A stretch of 64,000 nt of DNA. Origin: Mucilaginibacter sp. MD40. Its GTDB lineage: Bacteria; Bacteroidota; Bacteroidia; Sphingobacteriales; Sphingobacteriaceae. A program made the position numbers and the translations under genes. The notes under the pieces are model-generated. The model saw only the letters and a program-made list of their open reading frames with translations, had not been told where the DNA came from and did not search any database. Below are positions 56,276 through 64,000 of this stretch, in pieces; position 1 is the first letter of the stretch; the number at the start of each line of letters is the position of its first letter. The stretch is from NCBI RefSeq assembly GCF_002288635.1, contig NZ_NRSW01000001.1:1893671-1957670 (forward strand), written 5' to 3'.

Positions 56276-56547
56276 AATTAATCAGTAAAAAGCTAAAGTT
56301 AAAAAATTAATGCGCGTTGAGGCAAGTGGGCCGCGCCAGGAAAAACTTAGCGGTTAAACCAATTGATGATGGCGGATAACCTCGACACTCTAATAATAGC
56401 TGCCAGTAAGCGGTTTGCAGGCAATGTTCTCATGTTGTTGAAGTTTATTAACCTAATAACGCAGCTATGTAAAATTATTGTTGCGAAAGTAGTGCCTGAG
56501 TTAATTTATAACGGTTCTAAGGATTGAGGCTGGTCATTGCCAGCAGT
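56276..56547. other. non-coding gap upstream of the M13 gene
   Basis: No gene or clear RNA seen. It should contain the M13 promoter; I could not identify a convincing -7 box. Confidence 0.4.
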
Positions 56548-56745
56548 CCGTTCCCATGAATGGGGCGGTAATGATTATGCATGGAAAACTTCATTGCCAT
56601 TGGCTTCAGCCGACGGATTTTGATCGTCTGCAATCCGTCCATGAATGGGACGGCAATGATTTGGGAGGGCAATCTCATTGCCGTTGGCTTCAGCCAACGG
56701 AGATATGTTTTAAATAATCTCATTCCCATTGGCTTCAGCCAACGG
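56548..56745. repeat. hairpin repeat array upstream of valS
   Basis: Five hairpins related to those at 34.5 kb: A-type CCGTTCCCATGAATGGGGCGG (56548-56568) and CCGTCCATGAATGGGACGG (56635-56653); B-type CCATTGGCTTCAGCCGACGG (56597-56616), CCGTTGGCTTCAGCCAACGG (56681-56700, identical to the copy at 34509) and CCATTGGCTTCAGCCAACGG (56726-56745). A and B alternate. The last B copy ends 6 bases before the valS -7 box. Confidence 0.88.
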
Positions 56746-56751
56746 ATTTGT

Positions 56752-56759
56752 TATTTTTG
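56752..56759 (+). promoter_or_regulatory. -7 promoter element of valS
   Basis: TATTTTTG followed by C, a perfect TAnnTTTG match, 6 bases before the ATG at 56766. The matching upstream TTG (56729-56731, 20-base spacer) lies inside the last hairpin repeat. Confidence 0.5.
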
Positions 56760-56765
56760 CGGGCT

Positions 56766-59435
56766 ATGAGTATTGCAAAGACCTATTCACCCGCAGCAAC
56801 AGAAGAAAAGTGGTATCAGTATTGGTTAGATCATAAATTTTTCCGTTCGGTGCCGGACGAGCGCGAGCCATATACCATCGTTATTCCGCCACCCAATGTT
56901 ACCGGCGTGCTACACATGGGTCATATGCTTAACAATACTATACAGGATGTGCTGATACGCCGTGCCCGCATGAAAGGCAAAAACGCCTGCTGGGTACCGG
57001 GTACAGACCATGCCAGCATTGCTACCGAAGCAAAAGTAGTGGCTATGCTAAAAGAGCAGGGCATCAGCAAAAAAGACCTTACCCGTGAGCAATTCCTTGC
57101 ACATGCTTATGATTGGAAGAATAAGTACGGCGGTATCATACTTGAGCAGCTTAAAAAGTTAGGCGCTTCATGCGATTGGGACCGTACCAAGTTTACCATG
57201 GACGAGGATATGAGCGAAGCCGTTATCGACTATTTCGTTCACCTGCATAAACAAGGCCTCATCTACCGTGGCGTCCGCATGATCAACTGGGACCCGCAGG
57301 GTAAAACCGCGGTAAGTGATGAGGAGGTACAGCGTAAAGAAGTTAATCAGAAGCTTTACTTTATCAAGTATCATTTAGTAGGGACTGCCGTTACTAAATC
57401 TACAAACTACGAAGCTGAATCTCCTGTAATTATAGCTACAACTCGTCCCGAAACTATTATGGCTGATGCTGCGATATGTATCAACCCTAATGACGAGCGT
57501 TATAAACATCTACATGGTCGGACTGTAAATATCCCGCTAATTCACCGCGAAATCCCGATTATTCTGGATGAGTACGTGACCATGGATTTTGGTACCGGCT
57601 GTTTAAAGGTTACACCTGCGCATGATTTGAACGATTATGAATTGGGCCAGCGCCATAACCTGCCTGTCATCGATATCCTGAATGATGACGGTACGCTTAA
57701 CGAGAAAGCGCAGATATTAGTTGGTGAAGACCGCTTTGCCGCGCGTAAAAAAATTGCGGTAATGCTGGAGGAAGCAGGTGCTTTAGCCAAAACGGAGGAC
57801 TACACCTCACAGATCGGCGTTTCTGAACGTACATTGGCAGTAATAGAGCCAAAGCTTTCTATGCAGTGGTTCTGCAAAATGAAAGAATTGGCACAACCTG
57901 CTTTGGAATATGTTTTAAACGGCGATGTAAAACTGATCCCTGAGAAATTCATCAACACCTACCGCCACTGGATGGAAAACGTGCGCGACTGGAATATTAG
58001 TCGCCAGTTGTGGTGGGGACAGCAAATACCGGCTTACTACCTGCCAAATGGCGAATATGTGGTTGCCAAAACCAAAGAATTGGCCCTGGCAGAGGCACAA
58101 AAGCTAAATGCATCATACACGATAGATGATCTTACACAGGACGAGGATGTTCTGGATACCTGGTTCTCATCGGGCTTGTGGCCAATCTCAGTATTCGATG
58201 GTGTACGTAACCCTGATAACGCTGAGATAAACTATTACTACCCAACAAATGACCTGGTTACCGCGCCGGAGATCTTATTCTTCTGGGTGGCACGTATGAT
58301 CATGGCGGGGCATGAGTTGCGCCAGCAAAAGCCGTTTAACAACGTCTACCTAACCGGCATCGTACGGGATAAGTTGGGCCGTAAAATGTCAAAATCATTA
58401 GGTAACTCGCCCGATCCGCTTGATCTGATAGCCAAGCACAGTGCCGACGGTGTACGTGTAGGTATGCTCTTATGCTCACCTGCGGGTAACGACCTGATGT
58501 TTGATGAAAAATATTGTGAGCAGGGGAGTGCCTTTGGTAATAAAATTTGGAACGCCTTTAAGCTGGTAAAAGGATGGGAGGCTGACGACAGCATCAAAGC
58601 AAATAATTCGGTAGCTATTGAGTGGTTCCAAAGCCGTTTTAACCAGGCGCTTGCCGAAATAGAAGAGAACTTTAGTCAGTACCGCTTATCCGAAGCTTTA
58701 ATGGCATCATATAAACTGGTATGGGACGATTTCTGCTCGTCGTACCTGGAAATGGTGAAACCAGCTTACCAACAAAATGTTGAGAAACAACGCATTGATG
58801 CGGAGTCGTACCAAGCAACGGTAGCATTCTTCGAAAATATCCTGAAACTGCTGCACCCATTTATGCCTTTCCTGACGGAAGAGTTATGGCACGACGAGTT
58901 GTTTGGCACACGTGCCGATATGGACTGTTGCATTGTTGCACAGTTGCCAACAATTGGGGAGATAAATACACAGCTTATTGCCGAAATGGAAGTTGTACAG
59001 CAGGCTATAGCGCAGGTAAGAAATATTCGTAACAGCAAAGGCTTGTCGCCGAAAGAGACATTGCCGCTGGCTGTTAAGGCAAACGGTAATATCGATTATA
59101 ATCGCTATCGCGACATTATCATTCACATTGCTAACATTAGCGAGATGAGTTTTGTAAGTGAGCCGGTAGCGGGGGCAAACACCTTTATCGCGGGTACAGA
59201 TGAGTTTTTTGTAACGCTGAATATTGAAATTGACGCGGATGCTGAAAAAGAACGCCTCGAAAAAGAGAGGGAATATCTCACAGGCTTCCTGAAAACGGTA
59301 GATGCCAAATTATCAAATGAGCGCTTTGTGGCTAATGCTAAACCTGATGTTGTAGAAAACGAACGCAAGAAGAAAGCCGATGCCGAAGCAAAATTACGTA
59401 TAGTGGAAGAAGGGTTACGGGGATTGGCAAATTAA
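56766..59435 (+). CDS. valS: valine-tRNA ligase
   Basis: 889 residues from ATG at 56766; a TTG 18 bases upstream would lie within the promoter. Class I synthetase charging tRNA-Val in the cytoplasm. HIGH-type motif HMGH in PPPNVTGVLHMGHML, the editing (CP1) domain, KMSKS in the phrase GRKMSKSLGN, and a C-terminal coiled coil (KEREYLTGFLKTVDAKLS) mark ValS. The transcript should begin at or near the start codon. Confidence 0.98.
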   Translation: MSIAKTYSPAATEEKWYQYWLDHKFFRSVPDEREPYTIVIPPPNVTGVLHMGHMLNNTIQDVLIRRARMKGKNACWVPGTDHASIATEAKVVAMLKEQGISKKDLTREQFLAHAYDWKNKYGGIILEQLKKLGASCDWDRTKFTMDEDMSEAVIDYFVHLHKQGLIYRGVRMINWDPQGKTAVSDEEVQRKEVNQKLYFIKYHLVGTAVTKSTNYEAESPVIIATTRPETIMADAAICINPNDERYKHLHGRTVNIPLIHREIPIILDEYVTMDFGTGCLKVTPAHDLNDYELGQRHNLPVIDILNDDGTLNEKAQILVGEDRFAARKKIAVMLEEAGALAKTEDYTSQIGVSERTLAVIEPKLSMQWFCKMKELAQPALEYVLNGDVKLIPEKFINTYRHWMENVRDWNISRQLWWGQQIPAYYLPNGEYVVAKTKELALAEAQKLNASYTIDDLTQDEDVLDTWFSSGLWPISVFDGVRNPDNAEINYYYPTNDLVTAPEILFFWVARMIMAGHELRQQKPFNNVYLTGIVRDKLGRKMSKSLGNSPDPLDLIAKHSADGVRVGMLLCSPAGNDLMFDEKYCEQGSAFGNKIWNAFKLVKGWEADDSIKANNSVAIEWFQSRFNQALAEIEENFSQYRLSEALMASYKLVWDDFCSSYLEMVKPAYQQNVEKQRIDAESYQATVAFFENILKLLHPFMPFLTEELWHDELFGTRADMDCCIVAQLPTIGEINTQLIAEMEVVQQAIAQVRNIRNSKGLSPKETLPLAVKANGNIDYNRYRDIIIHIANISEMSFVSEPVAGANTFIAGTDEFFVTLNIEIDADAEKERLEKEREYLTGFLKTVDAKLSNERFVANAKPDVVENERKKKADAEAKLRIVEEGLRGLAN

Positions 59436-59525
59436 TTGCATTACCTGCGGCGCATAAACCTGTGTAAGCATTGCGTATTACAACGCTAATTGCTATTTTA
59501 GTTTGATCATTATCGCCGGAAAAAA

Positions 59526-61376
59526 GTGAATTTTCTAAACCTTTCTATCAGCAAGATACTAACCGGTGAAAAATCGTTTCTGGATAAGGCGCGTATTCGC
59601 TTGCTTTATTATGGTTTTTTACTGGTTATAGTGGGTTTATCGGCACTCTTTGTAAGTGTTTATTTACAAGGCTTACAAATAATGACTGTAACTACAGGAG
59701 TGGTGCTGGGCTCCATTATAGTGCTGTTTAAATATCTTACTTATAAGCCGCATCTACTTACTATTTCCCATTTTACGCTGGTTATTGGTACGCTTGTTAA
59801 CCTGTCAAGCGTATTTGTCATACTGCAGGATGTTAATGTAATTACCATACAGGTAATCATCCTCATTATTGTATTCAGCTTTTACATGGTTGGGCAAAAC
59901 TGGGGGATGTTCTATTCGCTGCTTAACCTGCTGCCTGTATTACTGTTTATGGTGATGAAGTATGATCATAATTACTTTATCAGCCTTAAACCAGAGCGTG
60001 CCGACGATTCAACCATTATCATAGCCGTTTTTGTGAATTTTATACTCATCATATTTATTCACAGCCACTTTTACAATGCCTTTATAGCTAACATTAAACA
60101 GCTTAAGGAAAAAGGGGAAGAGCAGGCTGCGCTTAACATTAAGTTTGAAAAAGCGATTGAAAAGGCCGAAAAATCATCACAGGCACAGTCTGAATTTCTC
60201 TCGACCATGTCGCATGAGATACGCACTCCTTTGAACGCGGTAATAGGGATGAGTAACCTGTTGCTGATGAACAACCCGCGTGCCGACCAAAGCGAAAACC
60301 TGGAGATACTTAAATTTTCGGCCAATAACCTGCTGGCTATTGTAAATGATGTGCTGGATTTTAATAAGATAGAGTCGGGTAAGATTGTGTTTGAAAAGAT
60401 CAAGTTTAACCTGGTCGACCTTATGCAGAATATCTGCGGGGGGCAAATGATCAAAGCGCAGGAAAAGGGCTTGATTTTTAAATTGGATGTTGACAGTTCT
60501 TTAAGACGCAAGATCGTGTTCGGCGACCCCACCCGTTTAACACAGATCATATTTAACCTGGTAAGTAATGCCATTAAATTTACCTCGCAGGGCAGCATAT
60601 GGGTAAGGGTTACCTGTATTGAGGACCGGCACAATAACATAACCGTAAGCTTTTCTGTAAAAGATACTGGTATCGGGATTAAAAAAGAAAACCTCGAAAC
60701 TATTTTTGAGCCTTTTACACAGGAGTCGGTTACTACTACTCGCCAGTATGGCGGTACAGGTTTAGGCCTTGCTATTGTGAAACGCCTGCTGGAGTTGCAA
60801 AACTTGCAGATGTATGTGAATAGCGTAGAAAATCAGGGTTCAGAGTTCTCATTCAATATGGAGTTCACGGTATCAACAGAAACCATTACTCAGAATGCCG
60901 AAAAAGCACGTTCGGCAAGGAGTGGTGTAGCTGTGGCACCAGCCATCAGGTTCGAAGAGGATGAATTGGTACCTGCCTCATCAATTAACGTTGAACAATT
61001 GCGTGTGCTCATAGCGGAAGACAACCCTGTGAACGTCATGCTAATGAAAAAGCTTTTCTCTAAATGGAATATAGTGCCAACCATTGCTGAAAATGGCGAG
61101 CGCGCTGTAGAGATTGTACAATACGGAAACTTTGATGTGATATTGATGGACCTGCAGATGCCTGTAATGAACGGTTTTGACGCGGCCGTTGAGATACGTA
61201 AAATGCATGATCCGGCGAAGGCTAACATTCCTATCATCGCCTTAACGGCATCGGCCCTGTTTGATATACGTGAGCAGGTTAGCAATGCCGGCATGAATGA
61301 TTACGTGGCCAAGCCTTTTAAACCCGAGGATCTGATGGAAAAGATACAGAACCTGGTTCCGGTATCAGTACGATAA
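59526..61376 (+). CDS. hybrid sensor histidine kinase with receiver domain
   Basis: 616 residues, GTG start. Six hydrophobic segments (about 27-187) form the sensing part, followed by a coiled coil and a HisKA domain with H box SHEIRTPLNAVIG, then the ATPase domain (SNAIKFT, DTGIGI, GGTGLGLAI) and a C-terminal receiver (about 490-610, phosphoacceptor in VILMDLQMPVMNG). A histidine phosphotransfer or output protein is not encoded here. The signal is unknown. It overlaps the converging HsdR-N-like gene by 12 bases. Confidence 0.93.
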   Translation: MNFLNLSISKILTGEKSFLDKARIRLLYYGFLLVIVGLSALFVSVYLQGLQIMTVTTGVVLGSIIVLFKYLTYKPHLLTISHFTLVIGTLVNLSSVFVILQDVNVITIQVIILIIVFSFYMVGQNWGMFYSLLNLLPVLLFMVMKYDHNYFISLKPERADDSTIIIAVFVNFILIIFIHSHFYNAFIANIKQLKEKGEEQAALNIKFEKAIEKAEKSSQAQSEFLSTMSHEIRTPLNAVIGMSNLLLMNNPRADQSENLEILKFSANNLLAIVNDVLDFNKIESGKIVFEKIKFNLVDLMQNICGGQMIKAQEKGLIFKLDVDSSLRRKIVFGDPTRLTQIIFNLVSNAIKFTSQGSIWVRVTCIEDRHNNITVSFSVKDTGIGIKKENLETIFEPFTQESVTTTRQYGGTGLGLAIVKRLLELQNLQMYVNSVENQGSEFSFNMEFTVSTETITQNAEKARSARSGVAVAPAIRFEEDELVPASSINVEQLRVLIAEDNPVNVMLMKKLFSKWNIVPTIAENGERAVEIVQYGNFDVILMDLQMPVMNGFDAAVEIRKMHDPAKANIPIIALTASALFDIREQVSNAGMNDYVAKPFKPEDLMEKIQNLVPVSVR

Positions 61377-61820
61377 GGGATAAGCCGGCAATTCCTGCAA
61401 AAAGGCATAAGTTGCCGCGGTATGGTCAATACGGCAATAATAATGCGCCAGCCCATTGGTAACTGCCATAACAGGGACCTTATGTACCATATTGTAACGC
61501 GCCGCCTGGTCAAAGGTATGTTGTGTTATTTTAACGGCAGGCGCTTTACACTCTACCAGTAATATTTTTCGGCCTTCGGTATCAAAAACCACAATATCTG
61601 TTCGTTTGGCAAGGCCATTGAGTTTTAGGCCGCCTTCCAGTTTTATCAACGCTCTGGGGTAGCCTTTTTCCCTGATGAGGTATTGTACAAAATGCTGGCG
61701 CACCCACTCCTCTGGGGTCAGCACTATTTGCTTTTTCCTTAGCTCATCAAAAATGCTCAGTCGCCCGTTGTCGTCAGTTAATTTAAAAGGATAGGGCGGG
61801 AGATTGAGCGGCTCTAACAT
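61365..61820 (-). CDS. HsdR N-terminal-domain-like nuclease protein
   Basis: 151 residues matching only the N-terminal nuclease region of type I restriction enzyme R subunits. PD-(D/E)XK features: RTDIVVFD and VECKAPAVKI (Asp, then E-x-K), followed by the QAARYN helix. No helicase, HsdS or HsdM genes are present. Stand-alone HSDR_N proteins are common in Bacteroidota and their role is uncertain. A heptad repeat begins 5 bases upstream of its start. Confidence 0.85.
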   Translation of the reverse strand: MLEPLNLPPYPFKLTDDNGRLSIFDELRKKQIVLTPEEWVRQHFVQYLIREKGYPRALIKLEGGLKLNGLAKRTDIVVFDTEGRKILLVECKAPAVKITQHTFDQAARYNMVHKVPVMAVTNGLAHYYCRIDHTAATYAFLQELPAYPLSY

Positions 61821-61824
61821 GAAG

Positions 61825-61852
61825 TCAAAAGTAAAAAGTAAATAGTCAAAAG
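61825..61852. repeat. seven-base tandem repeat next to the HsdR-N-like gene
   Basis: TCAAAAG, TAAAAAG, TAAATAG, TCAAAAG, four exact-length units. Reverse complement CTTTTGA equals the folC and guaA unit. Confidence 0.85.
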
Positions 61853-61881
61853 TACTGTGCTTTTATCCACAATGTGGGTGC

Positions 61882-61909
61882 TTTTTAATTTTGAATTTTT
61901 AATTTTGAG
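61882..61909. repeat. seven-base tandem repeat containing the holA -7 element
   Basis: TTTTTAA, TTTTGAA, TTTTTAA, TTTTGAG, four exact-length units. It creates two TAATTTTG boxes (61886 and 61900), both perfect TAnnTTTG matches; the second ends 8 bases before the holA ATG. Confidence 0.75.
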
Positions 61910-61915
61910 CCACCC

Positions 61916-62935
61916 ATGGCTACCGCGCAGGATATCATCAAAGATCTTAAGAACCGTAAATTTAAACCAGTGTACCTGCTGCATGGCGAGGAGCCATATT
62001 ACATTGATCTTATTGGTAATTACATTGAGCATCACCTGCTGTCTGACGCCGAAAAGGGTTTTAACCAAACGGTGCTATACGGTAAAGATACGGACATCAT
62101 GACCGCTATTAACGCTGCCAAGCGGTACCCTATGATGAGCGACTACCAGGTAGTAATAGTGAAAGAAGCCCAGGATATGAAGTGGGGACGGGATGATGAT
62201 GACAAGAAGGGTATTAACCCAGTGCTGGCCTATCTGGAAAACCCGCTACAGAGCACCATTTTGGTGTTTTGTTACAAGTACGGGAAGTTTGATAAGCGTA
62301 AAAAAACTTACAAGGCCATTGATAAGCATGGGCTGATATTTGAATCAACCGCTTTATATGACAATAAGATACCCGGTTGGATAGAAGCTTACATCACCGA
62401 AAAAAAATACCGAATAAGCCAGCAGGCGAGCGCTATGCTGGCCGAATATCTGGGCAATGATTTATCAAAAATTGCTAATGAACTGGATAAACTGATGCTC
62501 AATATAGCCCAGGGGCAGGAAATATCCCTGAAAGATATACAGGACAATATTGGCATCAGCAAGGAATATAACGTGTTTGAGCTACAGGCCGCCCTGGTGA
62601 AAAAGGATGCTTACAAGGTTAACCAGATAGTGAACTATTTTGAAGCGAACCCCAAAGCCAACCCTATAGTATTGGTTTTAGGCAACCTCAATAACTTTTT
62701 CAGTAAGGTGCTGGCTTATCATTACGTAAAAGATAAATCAAATGCCGCCCGTGAACTGGGAGTAAATCCCTATTTTCTGAAAGACTATGAACAGGCAGCG
62801 CGTGGCTATAACCTGGGCAAAGTATTCCAGGTGATCAGTTACCTGCGTGAGTACGATCTAAAAAGCAAAGGTGTTGATTCCAACACCGATCATGGCGGTT
62901 TAATGCGTGAACTAATGTTTAAAATAATACATTGA
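61916..62935 (+). CDS. holA: DNA polymerase III subunit delta
   Basis: 339 residues. The N-terminal domain has the HolA phrase FKPVYLLHGEEPYYIDLIG, then ATPase-like and clamp-opening helices (QVVIVKEAQDMK; LDKLMLNI) and a C-terminal collar domain. It opens the sliding clamp in the replisome clamp loader. It is flanked by heptad repeats at its promoter and converges with the ClC gene with a 4-base gap. Confidence 0.93.
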   Translation: MATAQDIIKDLKNRKFKPVYLLHGEEPYYIDLIGNYIEHHLLSDAEKGFNQTVLYGKDTDIMTAINAAKRYPMMSDYQVVIVKEAQDMKWGRDDDDKKGINPVLAYLENPLQSTILVFCYKYGKFDKRKKTYKAIDKHGLIFESTALYDNKIPGWIEAYITEKKYRISQQASAMLAEYLGNDLSKIANELDKLMLNIAQGQEISLKDIQDNIGISKEYNVFELQAALVKKDAYKVNQIVNYFEANPKANPIVLVLGNLNNFFSKVLAYHYVKDKSNAARELGVNPYFLKDYEQAARGYNLGKVFQVISYLREYDLKSKGVDSNTDHGGLMRELMFKIIH

Positions 62936-62939
62936 AACA

Positions 62940-64000
62940 TTAAACCGTTCGCGATTGTTTATTGAGCCTGATACGACGTTTAAGAAAGATCTTTAATCTC
63001 TCGCGCTTCAGCGAAATATGTGTGCCTTCGGTTTCGGTATCTTCAAAATGCTGCTTGTATGCCGACAAAATATCCGCGTAACCAACTACCCCGGTTATTT
63101 GGTCGTTATTAATTACAGGTAGCAAGTCGGTGTTTTTCCAAGCCATGAGTTCTACCACATTTCTCAACAGATCAGTCTCTCTCAAATAACCGGTATTTGC
63201 ATACATTATCGCTTTTACTGGGGTATGGTCGTTATGCCTTAAGTTAAAAACATCCATCAGTTTTACTACGCCGCTATATTTATTATTTGCATTCAGCAGA
63301 ATAAGTGCGTCATCGTTAACATGGTGTGTGGTAAGCCAATCTTTCAACTCGCCTATACTCATCTCGTCATATAATTTAATATCATATTTACGCATTACCT
63401 GTGTTACCGTAATTCTTTGAAGAATGTCAGGTTCGTATGAATCTGGGGTGATAACACCACGGCGGGCTATCTTTTCTGTCATAATAGTGTTTTCCATCAG
63501 GAAGAACGAAACCAGGTACGATGCCGTGCAAGCCCCTAATAATGGCAGTAGCGCGTGCGATTGCATGGTAGCCTCTAAAGCGAAAGTTACGCTTGTAAGA
63601 TAGGCCCGTGACGCACCCGCGAACATGGCAGACATACCTATCAGCGCACCCATAGGGATATTAATCCCACAATCCGGAAAGAAGTTCAAAATAAGCGCAG
63701 TAGCTATACTGCCTGATGCTCCTCCGATAGTTAAGAGAGGTGCAAGTGTACCACCGGATGTGCCGCTGCCCAGCGCTATTGCCCATGACAGAAACTTGAA
63801 AAAGCAAAGTGCCAATACAAGAGATAAGGGTAAATTACCGGAGAGTAAGCCTGTGATATTATCATAACCAACCCCCAATGTATGTGGGTAAAAGTATCCA
63901 ACCAAACCTACTGCTAAACCGCCTATGGCCGGCCACAGCGTCCAATGGATGGGGAGTTTTTCAAACCAATCCTCAATTACATAAACAGCTTTGGTCAGAG
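62940..64000 (-). CDS. ClC-family chloride channel/transporter with CBS domains (partial)
   Basis: The gene runs off the right edge; the frame stays open from the last visible ATG-like position (63905) to 64000, so the start is outside. Visible parts are the C-terminal membrane helices of a ClC protein (SGTSGGTLAPLL, GALIGMSAMFAGASRAYLTS) and two cytoplasmic CBS domains (about the last 150 residues). ClC proteins carry chloride or exchange it for protons. The CBS pair probably binds adenine nucleotides. Confidence 0.93.
   Translation of the reverse strand, partial: LTKAVYVIEDWFEKLPIHWTLWPAIGGLAVGLVGYFYPHTLGVGYDNITGLLSGNLPLSLVLALCFFKFLSWAIALGSGTSGGTLAPLLTIGGASGSIATALILNFFPDCGINIPMGALIGMSAMFAGASRAYLTSVTFALEATMQSHALLPLLGACTASYLVSFFLMENTIMTEKIARRGVITPDSYEPDILQRITVTQVMRKYDIKLYDEMSIGELKDWLTTHHVNDDALILLNANNKYSGVVKLMDVFNLRHNDHTPVKAIMYANTGYLRETDLLRNVVELMAWKNTDLLPVINNDQITGVVGYADILSAYKQHFEDTETEGTHISLKRERLKIFLKRRIRLNKQSRTV

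Noticed and set aside
61365..61820. type I restriction system
   Set aside because: Only the HsdR N-terminal domain exists; there is no helicase, HsdM or HsdS.

Overview
The window is a chromosomal stretch from a Bacteroidota bacterium, most likely Sphingobacteriaceae (Mucilaginibacter or Pedobacter type). Grounds: Bacteroidota-style promoters (TAnnTTTG -7 boxes), TonB-dependent outer-membrane proteins with carboxypeptidase-like N-terminal domains, DUF5686, paired FtsX-type ABC permeases, M13/M16/M42 peptidases and a CCDC81-type HU/SPOR protein. The genus is an inference. I found no rRNA, tRNA, tmRNA, CRISPR array, insertion sequence or prophage.

Layout. 1-3.0 kb: a small membrane protein and a PD-(D/E)XK-like protein, then the membrane pyrophosphatase hppA. 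3.2-6.0 kb: amino-acid permease overlapping a PBP4-type DD-peptidase. 6.0-8.4 kb: an ABC permease broken by a frameshift near its 3' end. 8.5-12.9 kb: aldo/keto reductase, DUF5686 outer-membrane protein, stand-alone CheB domain. 12.9-16.9 kb: guaA, a periplasmic-binding lipoprotein and an RsmB-like methyltransferase, overlapping head to tail. 16.9-26.4 kb (minus strand): one long operon TPR protein, beta-barrel protein, HU/SPOR protein, exbB, exbD, tonB, folC, which is an envelope energy-transduction module. 26.6-28.4 kb: HExxH protein, single-domain response regulator and a 58-residue zinc ribbon. 28.6-34.4 kb: M16 peptidase, nucleotidyltransferase, M42 peptidase, acetyltransferase. 34.4-34.8 kb: tandem hairpin repeats. 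34.8-42 kb: carboxyltransferase, Gln-rich protein, DUF1275, carbonic anhydrase, HopJ family, luciferase-like oxidoreductase, P5C dehydrogenase. 42-43.6 kb: AT-rich accessory island with an Mrr nuclease fused to a nucleoside-deoxyribosyltransferase-like domain, followed by an XRE regulator. 43.7-49.5 kb: TonB-dependent receptor and secreted lipoprotein with matching operator-like promoters, then a DoxX-like protein. 49.5-54.1 kb: hypothetical, SGNH hydrolase, GMC oxidoreductase, metallo-beta-lactamase/rhodanese, small TPR protein. 54.2-64 kb: M13 peptidase, hairpin repeats, valS, hybrid histidine kinase, HsdR-N-like protein, holA, and a ClC channel cut by the window edge.

The points most worth a second look are: (1) the Mrr-NDT fusion beside an XRE regulator, a plausible nucleotide-sensing defence gene; (2) two promoters sharing an 11-bp-period TTAAnAT direct repeat at the same distance from the -7 box, suggesting co-regulation of the receptor and lipoprotein by an OmpR/PhoB-type factor; (3) seven-base tandem repeats at six mapped sites, one inside folC in frame and one forming a long inverted pair between exbD and tonB; (4) hairpin repeats in about 148-bp tandem units at 34.45-34.77 kb and as a related array that reaches the valS promoter.
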